NCBI RefSeq assembly: GCF_019991125.1
Contig: NZ_JAGENB010000010.1
Location: 54,926 to 118,925, forward strand
Length of the DNA: 64,000 bases
From: Phyllobacterium calauticae
GTDB taxonomy: Bacteria; Pseudomonadota; Alphaproteobacteria; Rhizobiales; Rhizobiaceae
Direction of reading: 5' to 3'
Both the position numbers and the translations under genes were made by a program. Below the pieces are notes generated by a model. The model was not told the DNA's origin. It ran no database searches and saw only the letters and a list, made by a program, of their open reading frames with translations. Below are positions 10,012 through 19,269 of this stretch, piece by piece. Position 1 is the stretch's first letter. Each line of letters opens with the position of its first letter.

Positions 10012-10530
10012 TTACTGACCGGGAGGTCCGCCTGCACCAATGGAACCGGGTGCCTTGCCAACGCCCGCAAGCAGCTGGCCGAGGAACGAAAGGTCCTTGC
10101 CGCCGGTCGGCGTGGTGCGGGAGATGAAGTCGAAAACCTTGCCGTCCTGCAATCCGTAATTGGAAATGCTGGCGACCTTGCTTTTCTGGTCGAAATAAAC
10201 CGCAAGAATGCGACGGTCGGTCACCTTCGGCTGCATGAAGGCGACGCTGCGTTTGCGCTTCTGGGAAATGTAATAGAAGACTTCGTTGTCGAACGTTGCC
10301 GTCGAAGACGGGCTGCCAAGCGACAGGATGACCTGCTCGCGGCTGGAACCGACCGGAACGAACGCCAGCGCCTTCTCGTCGAGAATATAACCTTCCGACA
10401 ATGTTTCGGATGGATTGAGGTTGGCGGTATTACAGCCGGCAAGCCCTACGACAAAAAACAGAGCTCCGGCGAGAAGATATTCCCGGGAACGATCGGCCTT
10501 GAAAATCCGCTGCAACAACGACATCTCCAT
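10012..10530 (-). CDS. bamE: Outer-membrane assembly lipoprotein BamE
   Basis: Small lipoprotein of the BAM complex that inserts beta-barrel proteins in the outer membrane. It has a hydrophobic signal ending in the lipobox GLAGC, a BamE/SmpA domain (LVGSSREQVILSLGSP-like segment, FYYISQKRKRSVAF, VYFDQKSKV) and a Gly/Pro-rich tail. The start is uncertain: ATG at 10530 or 10524 both put the signal at the N-terminus, whereas the longest frame to 10581 adds a polar stretch unsuited to a signal peptide. The divergent gene is the bc1-assembly chaperone, an arrangement conserved in Rhizobiales. Confidence 0.88.
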   Translation of the reverse strand: MEMSLLQRIFKADRSREYLLAGALFFVVGLAGCNTANLNPSETLSEGYILDEKALAFVPVGSSREQVILSLGSPSSTATFDNEVFYYISQKRKRSVAFMQPKVTDRRILAVYFDQKSKVASISNYGLQDGKVFDFISRTTPTGGKDLSFLGQLLAGVGKAPGSIGAGGPPGQ

Positions 10531-10641
10531 TTCAATAGTGGGGCCACGTCTTTCGCTGCCCGCAGAACTTCGGTAAACCACCTTGAAGTCCGATGCAACC
10601 GGCGACTCGTGTTGCGGTCCGACCCAAGTGAAAGCACATAT

Positions 10642-11202
10642 ATGATTCTCAATTTATTCAGCCGTAAGGCCAAAGCAAATGAGGCGATTACCACAGCCCT
10701 CTACGATGTGATCGTGGCGGCGGCGCGGCAGCCATACCTCTATTCTGACATTGATGTGCCGGATTCGCCGCTCGGACGCTATGAAATGGTATCTTTGCAC
10801 GTTTTTCTTTTCATGCGCCGGATAAAGGGCAGGACACCAGCTCTCAAGATGATCGGACAGGAAGTGACGGATGAATTCTTCCGGGACGTGGATCACTCGC
10901 TGCGGGAGCTTGGGATCGGCGACTCCGGTATCCCGAAGCGGATGAAAAAGCTGGCGCGCATGTTCTATGGCCGGGTGGAGTCCTATGACAAGGCGCTCCA
11001 GACCAACGACCATCCGGCCCTGGCGGCCGCACTGGCCCGCAATGTCCGCCCTGACACCCGCGAATGGACAGGCGCCTTCGCGCTGGCCGGATACACCATC
11101 CAAGCGGCGTTGTTCCTGGAAAACCAGTCGGATGAAGATATAGCCCGCGGGCAGCTGGCCTTTCCGGACGCCAGCGCCGATGCAGAAACCCTGCAGAATT
11201 AG
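10642..11202 (+). CDS. Ubiquinol-cytochrome c chaperone (CBP3-like)
   Basis: Member of the ubiquinol-cytochrome c chaperone family, related to mitochondrial Cbp3/UQCC1, which helps assemble cytochrome b of the bc1 complex. The 186-residue protein begins MILNLFSRKAK. It contains the helical core with LHVFLFMRRIKG, EVTDEFFRDVDHSLRELGIGD and KRMKKLARMFYGRVESYDKAL, characteristic of the family. ATG 10642 was chosen at the conserved N-terminus; the long upstream extension in frame runs through antisense bamE and is not coding. It is followed 13 bases later by the DUF177 gene. Confidence 0.88.
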   Translation: MILNLFSRKAKANEAITTALYDVIVAAARQPYLYSDIDVPDSPLGRYEMVSLHVFLFMRRIKGRTPALKMIGQEVTDEFFRDVDHSLRELGIGDSGIPKRMKKLARMFYGRVESYDKALQTNDHPALAAALARNVRPDTREWTGAFALAGYTIQAALFLENQSDEDIARGQLAFPDASADAETLQN

Positions 11203-11215
11203 GAAGGGGAGCAAA

Positions 11216-11779
11216 ATGACAAGAAATATCGATGGCGCACTCAGTTTCCCGGTCTCGGTCAAACGGCTTCCGCAGAAGGGACTGACCGTCAAGATCGAAG
11301 CGGACGAGCGCGAGCGCATAGCGCTGCGGGACTTTCACGAATTGCAGGATGTAACGTCGTTCAAGGCCGATCTGCAGATTGTTCCCTGGAAGAAGGACGG
11401 CATACGCGTGCGCGGCGTGGTAAAGGCCCGGATCGTCCAGTCCTGCGTTGTCACGTCGGATCCTGTCGATGCGGTCGTCAATGCGGAGGTGGATACGCTG
11501 TTCGTGCCGGAGAACTCCAAGCTGGCGCGTTTGCCGCTCGATGAGAACGGCGAGCTGATCATCAGCGCCGACGGTCCCGATATACCGGAGACATTTTCCG
11601 GCGATACGCTGGATGCCGGTGCCATAGCCGAGGAGTTTTTCGAGCTGGCCATTGATCCATACCCCCGCAAGGAGGGCGTATCGGATACGCCCATCGAGGT
11701 TGTCTTCGGTGATGACGAAACAGCGGAAAAGCCTGTCAGTCCGTTTGCCGGCCTCAAGGACTGGAAACAGAAGCCTTGA
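11216..11779 (+). CDS. DUF177/YceD family protein
   Basis: Belongs to the YceD family, whose members sit before rpmF and/or plsX and are linked to 23S rRNA maturation in plants and bacteria. The protein has 187 residues. Visible features are the N-terminal FPVSVKRLP segment and a central region with CVVTSDPVDAVVNAEVDTLFVP, corresponding to the family's conserved cysteine-containing motif. An acidic C-terminal half ends in SPFAGLKDWKQ. A strong AGGAAGGGG ribosome site precedes ATG 11216. Unlike in gammaproteobacteria, rpmF is not present between it and plsX. Confidence 0.88.
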   Translation: MTRNIDGALSFPVSVKRLPQKGLTVKIEADERERIALRDFHELQDVTSFKADLQIVPWKKDGIRVRGVVKARIVQSCVVTSDPVDAVVNAEVDTLFVPENSKLARLPLDENGELIISADGPDIPETFSGDTLDAGAIAEEFFELAIDPYPRKEGVSDTPIEVVFGDDETAEKPVSPFAGLKDWKQKP

Positions 11780-12000
11780 TTGTGACGATTTCCTGAGGCT
11801 GACTATCGAAATACTGCCCTGATGGGCTATAACAACGGAAAATACCCAAAAAGGGGCAGTGTTTTTCACAATGATTCCAGTCCATGTGCCGGAGGTCCGG
11901 CAGATTCCGGTTGTACAGCGACGGAAATTGACTATTTTCGCCGAGTCTTTGAGCAATTGATAAACCCAGCAAGCATACTCACTGAACAGGACAATCGAGA

Positions 12001-13080
12001 GTGATCAGAATTTCCATTGATGCCATGGGCGGTGATTTCGGTCCTGAGATCGTCATTCCCGGTCTGGCAACGGCGCTGGAGCGCCATCCTGATATCCGGT
12101 TTGTGATCTTCGGTCGTGAGGAAGAGGTAAGGCCGGTTCTCGACCGTCATCCCACGCTTGCGAGCTCGACATTCCACCACTGCGACGTGTCGGTGCGTAT
12201 GGACGAAAAACCCAGCCAGGCCTTGCGCAACGGCCGCTGGAAGTCATCCATGTGGCGCTCCATCGAGGCGGTGAAAACCGGCGAGGCGGATGTCTGCGTA
12301 TCGGCGGGCAATACCGGCGCGCTGATGGCCATGTCGAAATTCTGCCTGCGCACCATGGCCAATGTCGAACGTCCGGCCATTGCCGGCATCTGGCCGACAT
12401 TGCGCGGTGAGAGCATCGTGCTCGATATCGGCGCGACCATCGGTGCCGACGCGCAGCAGCTGGTCGACTATGCCGTCATGGGCGCCGCCATGGCCCGGTC
12501 GCTGTTCGAGATCGAACGCCCGACGATCGGCCTGCTCAATGTCGGGGTTGAAGAAATCAAGGGACAGGACGACGTCAAGGATGCTGCGCGCATTTTGCGC
12601 GAGATTCCCTTGCCAAGCCTTGAATATTACGGCTTCGTCGAAGGCGACGACATCGGCAAGGGCACCGTCGATGTGGTGGTCACCGAAGGGTTTACCGGAA
12701 ACATCGCCCTGAAGACGGCGGAGGGGACGGCCAAGCAGTTCGCGCAGTATCTGCGCGATGCCATGGGCCGCACATTGATGGCCAAGATCGGCTATCTCTT
12801 CGCCAGGGGCGCATTCAATCATCTGCGGGAGAAAATGGACCCGCGCAAGATCAATGGCGGCGTGTTTCTTGGGCTCAATGGCGTTGTCATCAAGAGCCAT
12901 GGCGGAACCGATGCGCTGGGCTTCGCGTCCGCCGTCGATGTCGGCTATGATATGGCGCGCAACAAGCTCCTGAGCAAAATTGCCTCGGATCTGAGCCATT
13001 TTCACAAAAGCCCGGTCGGGGTCGCTTTTCAGGGCGAGACCGAAAATGATTCAGAAGCTGAAATAGAACCACAGGCGTAG
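12001..13080 (+). CDS. plsX: Phosphate acyltransferase PlsX
   Basis: Converts acyl-ACP to acyl-phosphate, the acyl donor for PlsY in phospholipid synthesis. The start codon is GTG at 12001. The 359-residue protein begins with the invariant [12 protein letters not shown] and contains [16 protein letters not shown]-type phosphate loops and [17 protein letters not shown]. It lies 220 bases after DUF177 and 9 bases before fabH, so plsX and fabH are probably cotranscribed. The intervening 220 bases hold no convincing gene. Confidence 0.96.
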   Translation: MIRISIDAMGGDFGPEIVIPGLATALERHPDIRFVIFGREEEVRPVLDRHPTLASSTFHHCDVSVRMDEKPSQALRNGRWKSSMWRSIEAVKTGEADVCVSAGNTGALMAMSKFCLRTMANVERPAIAGIWPTLRGESIVLDIGATIGADAQQLVDYAVMGAAMARSLFEIERPTIGLLNVGVEEIKGQDDVKDAARILREIPLPSLEYYGFVEGDDIGKGTVDVVVTEGFTGNIALKTAEGTAKQFAQYLRDAMGRTLMAKIGYLFARGAFNHLREKMDPRKINGGVFLGLNGVVIKSHGGTDALGFASAVDVGYDMARNKLLSKIASDLSHFHKSPVGVAFQGETENDSEAEIEPQA

Positions 13081-13089
13081 GAAAAATAA

Positions 13090-14061
13090 ATGATCCGGTC
13101 CGTTGTTAGAGGTGTAGGGGCGGCCAAACCGGCGCGCCTGGTCAAGAACGCCGATCTGGAAGGCATTGTCGAAACCAGCGACGAGTGGATCGTGCAGCGG
13201 ACGGGCATCCGTCAGCGCTATATCGCAGGCGAGGGCGAAACAACCGCTTCGCTGGGCGAGGCAGCAGCACGCGCAGCGCTCGACAATGCCGGCATGACAC
13301 CGGACGACATCGACCTGATCATTCTGGCGACCTCGACGCCCGACAATACGTTCCCGGCCTCCGCCGTCGACATCCAGGCACGCCTCGGCATGACCCATGG
13401 CTTTGCCTTCGACATGCAGGCGGTCTGCTCCGGCTTTGTCTATGCCATCAGCACTGCCGACCTCTACATTCGCGGCGGCATGGCCAAGCGCGTTCTGGTC
13501 ATCGGTTCGGAGACGTTCTCGCGGCTTCTCGACTGGAATGACCGCACGACGTGCGTCCTGTTCGGCGATGGCGCCGGTGCCGTCGTGCTTGAGGGCAATG
13601 AGGGACGCGGCCTGACATCCGATCGCGGCATCCTCACCGCCAACCTGCGGTCCGACGGTTCGCACAAGCAGAAGTTGTATGTGGATGGCGGACCATCCAG
13701 CACCCAGACCGTCGGTCACCTGCGCATGGAGGGCCGCGAGGTTTTCAAGCATGCGGTCGGTATGATCACCGACGTCATCGAAGCCTCGTTCTCGGAAGCC
13801 GGGATCACCGCCGAGGATGTCGACTGGTTCGTTCCGCACCAGGCCAACAAGCGCATCATCGACGCATCCGCCAAGAAATTGAACCTTGCCGAGGAAAAGG
13901 TGGTCATTACGGTTGACCAGCATGGCAATACCTCCGCGGCGTCCGTCCCGCTGGCCCTGGCGACAGCGGTTGCCGACGGGCGGATCAAGCAGGGCGATCT
14001 TGTCCTTCTTGAAGCCATGGGCGGGGGCTTTACGTGGGGTGCAGTTCTGCTACGGTGGTGA
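13090..14061 (+). CDS. fabH: 3-oxoacyl-ACP synthase III
   Basis: Initiates fatty-acid synthesis by condensing acetyl-CoA (or another short acyl-CoA) with malonyl-ACP. The 323-residue sequence has the catalytic triad in the expected contexts: C113 in [10 protein letters not shown]250 in VPHQANKRI and N280 in [12 protein letters not shown]. The N-terminal [16 protein letters not shown] motif is also typical. It sits in a plsX-fabH-ihfA-merR run, the standard arrangement in alphaproteobacteria. Confidence 0.97.
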   Translation: MIRSVVRGVGAAKPARLVKNADLEGIVETSDEWIVQRTGIRQRYIAGEGETTASLGEAAARAALDNAGMTPDDIDLIILATSTPDNTFPASAVDIQARLGMTHGFAFDMQAVCSGFVYAISTADLYIRGGMAKRVLVIGSETFSRLLDWNDRTTCVLFGDGAGAVVLEGNEGRGLTSDRGILTANLRSDGSHKQKLYVDGGPSSTQTVGHLRMEGREVFKHAVGMITDVIEASFSEAGITAEDVDWFVPHQANKRIIDASAKKLNLAEEKVVITVDQHGNTSAASVPLALATAVADGRIKQGDLVLLEAMGGGFTWGAVLLRW

Positions 14062-14184
14062 TGGTCCGGTTGGGTCAGCAGTTTGTTTTATCAACTGTTT
14101 TACCTGCTTGCCCTATCGGATTTGATCCTATAACTTCCGCTTCCACCTTGATAGTTTTGCAACAAACGAGAGCTTAGAGATCGT

Positions 14185-14505
14185 ATGGGGGGTAAGACCA
14201 TTACGCGCGCTGATCTGGCCGAAGCAGTCTATCGCAAGGTAGGGCTTTCACGCACGGAGTCAGCTTCACTCGTCGAAACCATTCTCGATGAAGTATGTGA
14301 TGCCATTGTTCGTGGCGAAACGGTCAAATTGTCATCGTTCGCCACGTTTCAGGTCCGGGACAAGAACGAACGCATCGGCCGCAACCCGAAAACGGGTGAA
14401 GAGGTGCCCATTTTGCCTCGCCGGGTCATGACGTTCAAGGCGTCCAATGTGCTCAAACAGCGCATTTTGCGCTCGCATCAGGCACGCAAGAAGAAATCTG
14501 CATAG
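14185..14505 (+). CDS. ihfA: Integration host factor subunit alpha
   Basis: DNA-bending nucleoid protein that forms a heterodimer with IHF-beta. The 106-residue protein matches the HU/IHF fold: [18 protein letters not shown] at the N-terminus, [37 protein letters not shown] forming the beta arm, and a basic tail RKKKSA. The arm contains the intercalating proline region (RNPKTG). It lies 123 bases after fabH and 131 before the MerR regulator. Confidence 0.95.
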   Translation: MGGKTITRADLAEAVYRKVGLSRTESASLVETILDEVCDAIVRGETVKLSSFATFQVRDKNERIGRNPKTGEEVPILPRRVMTFKASNVLKQRILRSHQARKKKSA

Positions 14506-14636
14506 CGGATTTATGCAGGGCGCTTCGGTTCCCTGGGCGAGATTGCTGTGGGGCAATCTCGCGTTGTACTTGAAAACCACTTGATAAACCGCTGAAATGG
14601 GCGTCGAATCAGATTTTCTCCTGAAAGGGTGAAAAC

Positions 14637-15194
14637 ATGGACAAGAGTCCCGACGCTTTTAGAACCATCAGTGAAGTTGCTGAAGATCTCGATCTTCCCC
14701 AGCATGTTCTGCGTTTTTGGGAAACGCGTTTTACCCATATCAAACCGATGAAGCGCGGCGGCGGACGACGATATTATCGCCCGCTCGATGTCGACCTGCT
14801 CAAGGGCATCCGCCATCTGCTGTATGATCAGGGCTATACGATCAAGGGCGTGCAGCGGCTTTTGCGGGAAAATGGCGCGCAGTTCATCATCGCGCTCGGC
14901 AGCGGCGACACCGCTGCCGCCGAAGCCATCAGCCAGCAGAAGCAGGCGGCCGTTCGCGAGGAGGAAGCACATTCCGCCGAGCAGGAACGCGCCGACGCGG
15001 CGGAAGAAGCCGCCGTCATGGGATCGCCGAAATCATCGTCCCATGGCCGGCGTCTCTTTGGCCTGATCAAGGGCGACGACGACGGGCCGGTGGCTGCCGA
15101 CGGCAAGCGGCTGTCAAAGGACAACCGGACCCTGCTGCAGGAAACGCTTTTCGACCTCTTGGAATGCAAGCGCCTGCTGGATCAGGTCCGCTAG
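14637..15194 (+). CDS. MerR-family transcriptional regulator
   Basis: The N-terminal winged helix-turn-helix (about residues 8-76) reads [25 protein letters not shown] with the wing [16 protein letters not shown] dimerisation helix follows ([12 protein letters not shown]). The C-terminal half is Ala/Glu-rich and low-complexity, then ends in a helix [19 protein letters not shown]. No metal-binding cysteines of the MerR/CueR type are visible, so the ligand is unknown. This gene directly follows ihfA across alphaproteobacteria, but its target is not evident from sequence. Confidence 0.85.
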   Translation: MDKSPDAFRTISEVAEDLDLPQHVLRFWETRFTHIKPMKRGGGRRYYRPLDVDLLKGIRHLLYDQGYTIKGVQRLLRENGAQFIIALGSGDTAAAEAISQQKQAAVREEEAHSAEQERADAAEEAAVMGSPKSSSHGRRLFGLIKGDDDGPVAADGKRLSKDNRTLLQETLFDLLECKRLLDQVR

Positions 15195-15241
15195 GTTCAC
15201 CGCGCAATTCGCTGCAGGGTTGCAGGCTGGCAAATAGGTTG

Positions 15242-15364
15242 TTCGTGGTTCGACAAGCTCACCATGAGGGAGGTTGAGGATTGCGGGGAGCCATATGCTG
15301 CAACGTATCCGATTGGCCTTGCAATCAAATGAATTCCCTCATGGTGAGCTTGTCGAACCGCGCA
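15242..15364. repeat. Dispersed 123-bp palindromic element, copy B
   Basis: Arms at 15244-15271 and 15334-15362 are inverted copies (CGTGGTTCGACAAGCTCACC...). The interior shares ATTGC...GAGCCATA...CTGCAAC and GGCCTTGCAATCA blocks with copies A (reverse orientation) and C. The 331-base gap between merR and the DUF883 genes contains this element and the terminator at 15381. Confidence 0.9.
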
Positions 15365-15380
15365 CCGCGCTCCCGCCAAT

Positions 15381-15417
15381 AAAAAAACCCAGCTTCCACG
15401 GGGAGTGAAAGCTGGGA
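15381..15417 (-). terminator. Terminator of the DUF883 operon
   Basis: On the minus strand the sequence reads cccagctttc...gaagctggg followed by seven T. It lies 109 bases downstream of the last DUF883 gene. Confidence 0.7.
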
Positions 15418-15525
15418 TTTGGGGTTGGCTGTGGGGTTCAGCCTAGCTGGTTGGGGGACCAGTATTGTGGAAACGCCGCCATCCGCCAAAAGTTCCAAAA
15501 TATTTTGAAAAAATTTGGAACTGAT

Positions 15526-15831
15526 TCAACGGGCCAGCATACCGATGACGATGCCGAGGCCTGCAATGACCATCAGCGTCGAGACGGAATTCTGCGTCTG
15601 GATACCGCCGATTTTGCGGGCCTGATGGCCGACAGCATGTGCTGCCCGCCGTCCGCCGTCCTTGATGGCGTCAAAGGCCGAGGAATCATCGCCTTCGAGA
15701 TCATCGAGCAGTTGCACGCCTTTGTCGGCGAGCGACTGCGTCAGCGCCGCCAGATCGCGCTTCAGATCTTCGATTTCGCGCTGCAAACGTGCGCGATCTT
15801 CATCGTTATGGCTTGGTTCAGCACTGTCCAT
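15526..15831 (-). CDS. DUF883/ElaB-like membrane-anchored protein
   Basis: About 101 residues. The N-terminal part is charged and helical, probably coiled coil (DRARLQREIEDLKRDLAALTQSLADKG). A basic stretch GGRRAAHAVGHQARKIGG precedes a single C-terminal hydrophobic helix (STLMVIAGLGIVIGMLAR). This layout is that of the ElaB/YqjD group, tail-anchored inner-membrane proteins that associate with ribosomes in stationary-phase E. coli. ATG 15831 has the best-spaced AAGG site; GTG 15840 and ATG 15837 are alternatives. It is paired with the paralogue upstream (six bases apart). Confidence 0.7.
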   Translation of the reverse strand: MDSAEPSHNDEDRARLQREIEDLKRDLAALTQSLADKGVQLLDDLEGDDSSAFDAIKDGGRRAAHAVGHQARKIGGIQTQNSVSTLMVIAGLGIVIGMLAR

Positions 15832-15846
15832 GGCCATCACCCTTCG

Positions 15847-16098
15847 TTAGCGTCTTGAAACAAGCCCGATGAGCAGGGCTGCGCCCGCCACGATAGCAAG
15901 GGTTGCCAGCGGGTTTTCCTTGGCCGCATCGGCGGCATAGCGCACCTGGTTGGTGGCAACGCGTTTCACATCGTCCAGCTTTTCACCGCCCATGTCGGCG
16001 AGATTGGCCGTGAGTTTCGACACTTCCTTGCGCAAGGCTGCAATCTGAGCCTCGACATCGTCCTGGATATCATCGGTGGTTTTGGAAAATATTGCCAT
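15847..16098 (-). CDS. DUF883/ElaB-like membrane-anchored protein, paralogue
   Basis: The 83-residue protein has an acidic/helical N-terminus (DDIQDDVEAQIAALRKEVSKL), a middle amphipathic region, and a C-terminal transmembrane helix with the family ending NPLATLAIVAGAALLIGLVSRR. It matches the DUF883 pattern better than its downstream partner. Both are likely translated from one mRNA that ends at the 15381 terminator. The function in alphaproteobacteria is unknown. Confidence 0.78.
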   Translation of the reverse strand: MAIFSKTTDDIQDDVEAQIAALRKEVSKLTANLADMGGEKLDDVKRVATNQVRYAADAAKENPLATLAIVAGAALLIGLVSRR

Positions 16099-16281
16099 TC
16101 TTTATCTGCTCCTGTGCATGACAAGCCTATAACGGGCAGGGGCCCCTTAGGTTCCCCTCGGGCTTTGTTCGAATGTCAGCGCCCGGAAAAATAATAAATG
16201 CACCTGCCGGAAACTTTCCCGGTCAAGCCCTCGTTCTTGTTTGCATTCCCCAGGAAGGGGAGGCAAACGCGGAGCAATACA

Positions 16282-16839
16282 ATGGGTAAATTGACTGCAG
16301 GTATTTTCGCCGGATTTTTGGCGGTTACAGCACTGAGCGGAGCAGCATTGGCAAAGGACAACCCGATGGTTGGCGGCGCACCGATGTATGCCAACAAGAA
16401 TATCATCGAGAATGCGGTCAACTCCAAGGACCACACAACACTTGTCGCCGCAGTCAAGGCGGCCGGTCTTGTCGAAACGCTTCAGGGCAAGGGACCGTTC
16501 ACGGTATTCGCGCCAACCAACGAAGCTTTCGCCAAGCTGCCAAAAGGCACTGTCGAGACGCTTTTGAAACCAGAAAACAAGGCGACGCTCACCAAGGTTC
16601 TCACCTGCCATGTGGTGGCTGCTGACGCCATGTCCATGACGATCAAGAAGATGATCAAGGACGATGGCGGCTCGCACAAGGTAAAGACGGTCGGTGGTTG
16701 CATTCTGACCGTCAGCGAAAAGGGCGGCAAAATCTCGATCAAGGATGAGAAGGGCAACGTCGCTCATGTCTCGATCGCTGATGTCAAGCAGTCGAACGGC
16801 GTCATTCACGTGATCGACAAGGTTCTCCTGCCAAAATAA
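16282..16839 (+). CDS. Secreted fasciclin (FAS1) domain protein
   Basis: A 185-residue exported protein. A signal peptide occupies about residues 1-23 (cleavage near GAALA). A single FAS1 domain follows from about 40 to 184. It contains both conserved blocks: FTVFAPTNEAFAKLP (H1) and SNGVIHVIDKVLLP (H2), with YH-like LTCHVVAADAM between. FAS1 proteins mediate adhesion; the rhizobial homologue Nex18/FixY-like is linked to symbiosis, but no such link is visible here. GGAG at 16271 supports ATG 16282. It has its own terminator. Confidence 0.9.
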   Translation: MGKLTAGIFAGFLAVTALSGAALAKDNPMVGGAPMYANKNIIENAVNSKDHTTLVAAVKAAGLVETLQGKGPFTVFAPTNEAFAKLPKGTVETLLKPENKATLTKVLTCHVVAADAMSMTIKKMIKDDGGSHKVKTVGGCILTVSEKGGKISIKDEKGNVAHVSIADVKQSNGVIHVIDKVLLPK

Positions 16840-16877
16840 GACAGCGGCAAACGCTGCTCCGGCGGACACCCCCGCAT

Positions 16878-16910
16878 GCCCGTTATCGGCGTTCCGATAA
16901 CGGGCTTTTT
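16878..16910 (+). terminator. Rho-independent terminator after the fasciclin gene
   Basis: Perfect 12-bp stem gcccgttatcgg / ccgataacgggc with a four-base loop and five T residues. Confidence 0.9.
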
Positions 16911-17252
16911 GTTTCTCCGGTCAAAACCTACTTGGTGTCATGCTTGAAGCGCCGGTGGCTGAATCCGCCTTTGGCCAACCGCAGGATTGAAGAGAGTTTT
17001 GTCGGGTCACAGGCAGTTTTAGGAATTTGTTTGCTCACCTTTTGCATCGTTTTGGGCGATGCAGGCTGTGCATGGTGCGGCGTGTGAAGAATCGCTTCTC
17101 CCATAGTTCATTCGCTCCCTGACGACGTTCCGCTCCCGGCCCATGCCGAAAGCCCAATGCTGTGGTTCGTATACGGATATTCCCGGATCATACGACGGAC
17201 AGTCGATCCTTGCCTGGATCATTCTATGGAGAGGTCAGTCAACTCTTGCCGT
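16911..17252. other. Gene-free stretch
   Basis: No frame here has a convincing start, ribosome site and codon pattern, and no tRNA-like fold is visible. It separates the fasciclin terminator from the 26-codon ORF at 17253-17333. Confidence 0.5.
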
Positions 17253-17333
17253 TTACACCCGGTGCGACGGTTTCGCCTGGTACGCCAGCAAGATAATCAC
17301 AATGACTGCAAGCAAGAAATCAAGATCACGCAT
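17253..17333 (-). CDS. Candidate 26-residue single-pass membrane peptide
   Basis: An ATG at 17333 is preceded at eight bases by a perfect Shine-Dalgarno (GCAGGAGGT on the minus strand). It encodes MRDLDFLLAVIVIILLAY followed by a short basic tail QAKPSHRV. The charged N-terminus, about 13 apolar residues and basic tail fit a one-helix inner-membrane microprotein, similar in layout to KdpF or YbgT-type subunits, but I recognise no family. It lies downstream of the porin terminator on the same strand, in an otherwise empty 700-base region. It is a prediction from the ribosome site and composition only. Confidence 0.55.
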   Translation of the reverse strand: MRDLDFLLAVIVIILLAYQAKPSHRV

Positions 17334-17442
17334 ATCCGTAACCTCCTGCATTCCAGGGCGGAATATAGCGGGAAACGCGCCGGTTTCCAAATCACAACAT
17401 GTCGATCCGGCCGGCGTGCAGCGCGCGCAACGCTGCACATGT

Positions 17443-17473
17443 AAAAAACGGTGAGCCGCGAAGCCCACCGTTT
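17443..17473 (-). terminator. Minus-strand terminator downstream of the porin gene
   Basis: On the minus strand aaacggtg...caccgttt forms a hairpin followed by six T. A second strong hairpin without a T-run (gtatccgggg / ccccggatac) sits nearer the porin stop at 17575-17599. Confidence 0.65.
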
Positions 17474-17620
17474 CAAAAAAATGACGTGACTGGAGATCTC
17501 ATCATCGCAGTTCAGCAATGCAGTCCTTCTCCATTGCCAAACACAATTCATATGTTTGTTGGGCCAAGGCCTGAGTATCCGGGGACGGGCCCCGGATACA
17601 TCTTCAAATCCTGTTAAGGA

Positions 17621-18742
17621 TTAGAAGTTGCGCTGGAAGCGGATCATGCCACCGAATGCATCGTCGTTGCCGCCGTTGGCAATCGATACATCCTTACGAT
17701 GACCGTCGAACTTGGTGTAGCTGATTTCTGGCGTAACTGTGAAGCCAGGAACGAGCTCGTAAGCAACGTTCAAAGTACCAGCAACGGTGCCTTCGGATTC
17801 GTATGCAACCTGTGCATTGACAGTTGCCTTATCTGTAACCTTGGCAGACAGACCACCCCAAACAGCCCAGTCGCCTTCCCAGCGGCCGAACCAGTTCAGG
17901 CTGCGTGCATGCGCGTAGTTATCGTCGAAGTTCGACTGATAGCCACCCATGACGAATGCCTTGACAGTGTCGGTGAACTTGACGTCCAAACGAACCTTAC
18001 CGGCCCATTCTTCGATAACCGAGTCATAACCAGCAACAGCCGAGATACCGCCCCAACCCTGCTCGTACTTCACACCGCCGACTACATGCGGCATGTAATC
18101 GTTGATGCGGTAGTCGTGCGAAACGCCGTCGTTGTCGGATTCGGATTCGCCCTGTTCAGCACCGATCATGGCCGAGAAGCCATTGCCAGCTGCGAACGTG
18201 TAGCTAACCTGGTTGGATGTGCCGGACTGATAGTTGATCACGTCGTCGTTGATGACGCTACCGGCATAACCGGTGAACGAACCGAACAGTTCGTCAGCAA
18301 CACCGATGCGGAAACCGCCGAGTTCGATGAACGCGTTAGGAATCAGGCCACCGCTGTTGGAACCGTTCGTGTAGTTGAAACGTGTTTCAATGTACGAACG
18401 CAGTGTGCCGAGTTCTGTTTCCGAACGGGCGTCGAAACGAACTGTGGCGCGTGTGCGCTTGTAATAGGTGTCTTCGTTGAGGCCGTCGGAGCCCTTGATG
18501 CCGCTGACATGGCCGCCGGTGTATACGCTGTCGCCGCCCTTGGCGTCGTAACGGACATAGCCGCCGATCTTCAGGCAGGTCTCGGTGCCAGGAATGTAGA
18601 AGAAGCCCTTGCCGTATGCATCGCAAACGCGAACGTATTCGACAGCTTCAGGTTCGGCGACGACAACTGCGTCAGCAGCGCGCGCGCCAGTTACTGCAAC
18701 CAGAGCTGCAGCGGAGCCGAGTAGCAGGCTCTTAATGTTCAT
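17621..18742 (-). CDS. Major outer-membrane porin (Omp2b-like)
   Basis: Trimeric beta-barrel general porin of the alphaproteobacterial Porin_2 family. The 373-residue precursor has a signal peptide ([22 protein letters not shown]). The conserved N-terminal region follows, with [30 protein letters not shown] holding two cysteines. Alternating amphipathic strands lead to a terminal phenylalanine (RFQRNF), the BAM recognition signal. It closely resembles Brucella Omp2a/2b. ATG 18742 has GGAGAG upstream; the longer frame to 18805 lies before the signal. The upstream AT-rich region contains a perfect CtrA-type box. Confidence 0.93.
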   Translation of the reverse strand: MNIKSLLLGSAAALVAVTGARAADAVVVAEPEAVEYVRVCDAYGKGFFYIPGTETCLKIGGYVRYDAKGGDSVYTGGHVSGIKGSDGLNEDTYYKRTRATVRFDARSETELGTLRSYIETRFNYTNGSNSGGLIPNAFIELGGFRIGVADELFGSFTGYAGSVINDDVINYQSGTSNQVSYTFAAGNGFSAMIGAEQGESESDNDGVSHDYRINDYMPHVVGGVKYEQGWGGISAVAGYDSVIEEWAGKVRLDVKFTDTVKAFVMGGYQSNFDDNYAHARSLNWFGRWEGDWAVWGGLSAKVTDKATVNAQVAYESEGTVAGTLNVAYELVPGFTVTPEISYTKFDGHRKDVSIANGGNDDAFGGMIRFQRNF

Positions 18743-19269
18743 TGTTGCTCTCCATGAGATTGGTAGTGACAATTCGGTATTCTGCGACTTTGGTCGTAGA
18801 GTCAAATGTCAAATTACAAATCTTTAATGCCGGGAGCGATGGGATTTTTATTGTTGCGGATTTGCAACTATAAGTTAACACAGGGTTAATATCAAGTATA
18901 ATCAGTATGAATACTTTAAAGTATAAGCATATCATGCTATTGTAACAAAATTGTGATAGGGCTTGTAAATATTATCAGGTTTTCGCTTGGTATTTCCGTC
19001 AGCTGCGTGGCGTCCGGCGGTCTGGTGGATATGCTGTTTCCCGTGCCTGACCGCCCGGCATGAGTCTAGAGGCGGCCACGTCCGTTCGTGGCAGCGGGTG
19101 AGACGTCAATCAGCCCGCCCGACCCTATCCTTAAGTTGATAGCAGTCGCGCCTTGCCCTTGCGGGCAGCTTGGTTGTGGCTGATTCTGAGCGCAATTGAT
19201 ACGCCATTCAACAATGGCTGCAGCCAGCCGCAACGCGCGCATGGGTGAAAGCCACATCCGAAATCCGGA
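18743..19269. other. Porin upstream region, no gene seen
   Basis: About 530 bases. The part next to the porin (18790-18990) is strongly AT-rich compared with its surroundings and contains the CtrA-type box at 18875-18889, so the porin promoter is probably here. The remainder has only short frames without ribosome sites. An antisense frame around 19066-19257 looks non-coding. Confidence 0.5.
18875..18889. promoter_or_regulatory. Perfect CtrA-type box (TTAA-N7-TTAA) upstream of the porin
   Basis: TTAA at 18875-18878 and TTAA at 18886-18889 are separated by exactly seven bases. This matches the consensus of the alphaproteobacterial cell-cycle regulator CtrA. The box lies 133 bases upstream of the porin start in an AT-rich intergenic region. 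In such a region chance occurrence is not negligible. Confidence 0.5.

Noticed and set aside
11822..12004. 60-codon frame just before plsX
   Set aside because: Weak start context and unconvincing product; its overlap with the plsX GTG could mimic a leader peptide but nothing else supports it.
19082..19112. Similarity between intergenic DNA here and the first 30 bases of the window (GTTCGTGGC...GCGGGTGAGACG)
   Set aside because: Short, interrupted match without flanking similarity; most likely chance.
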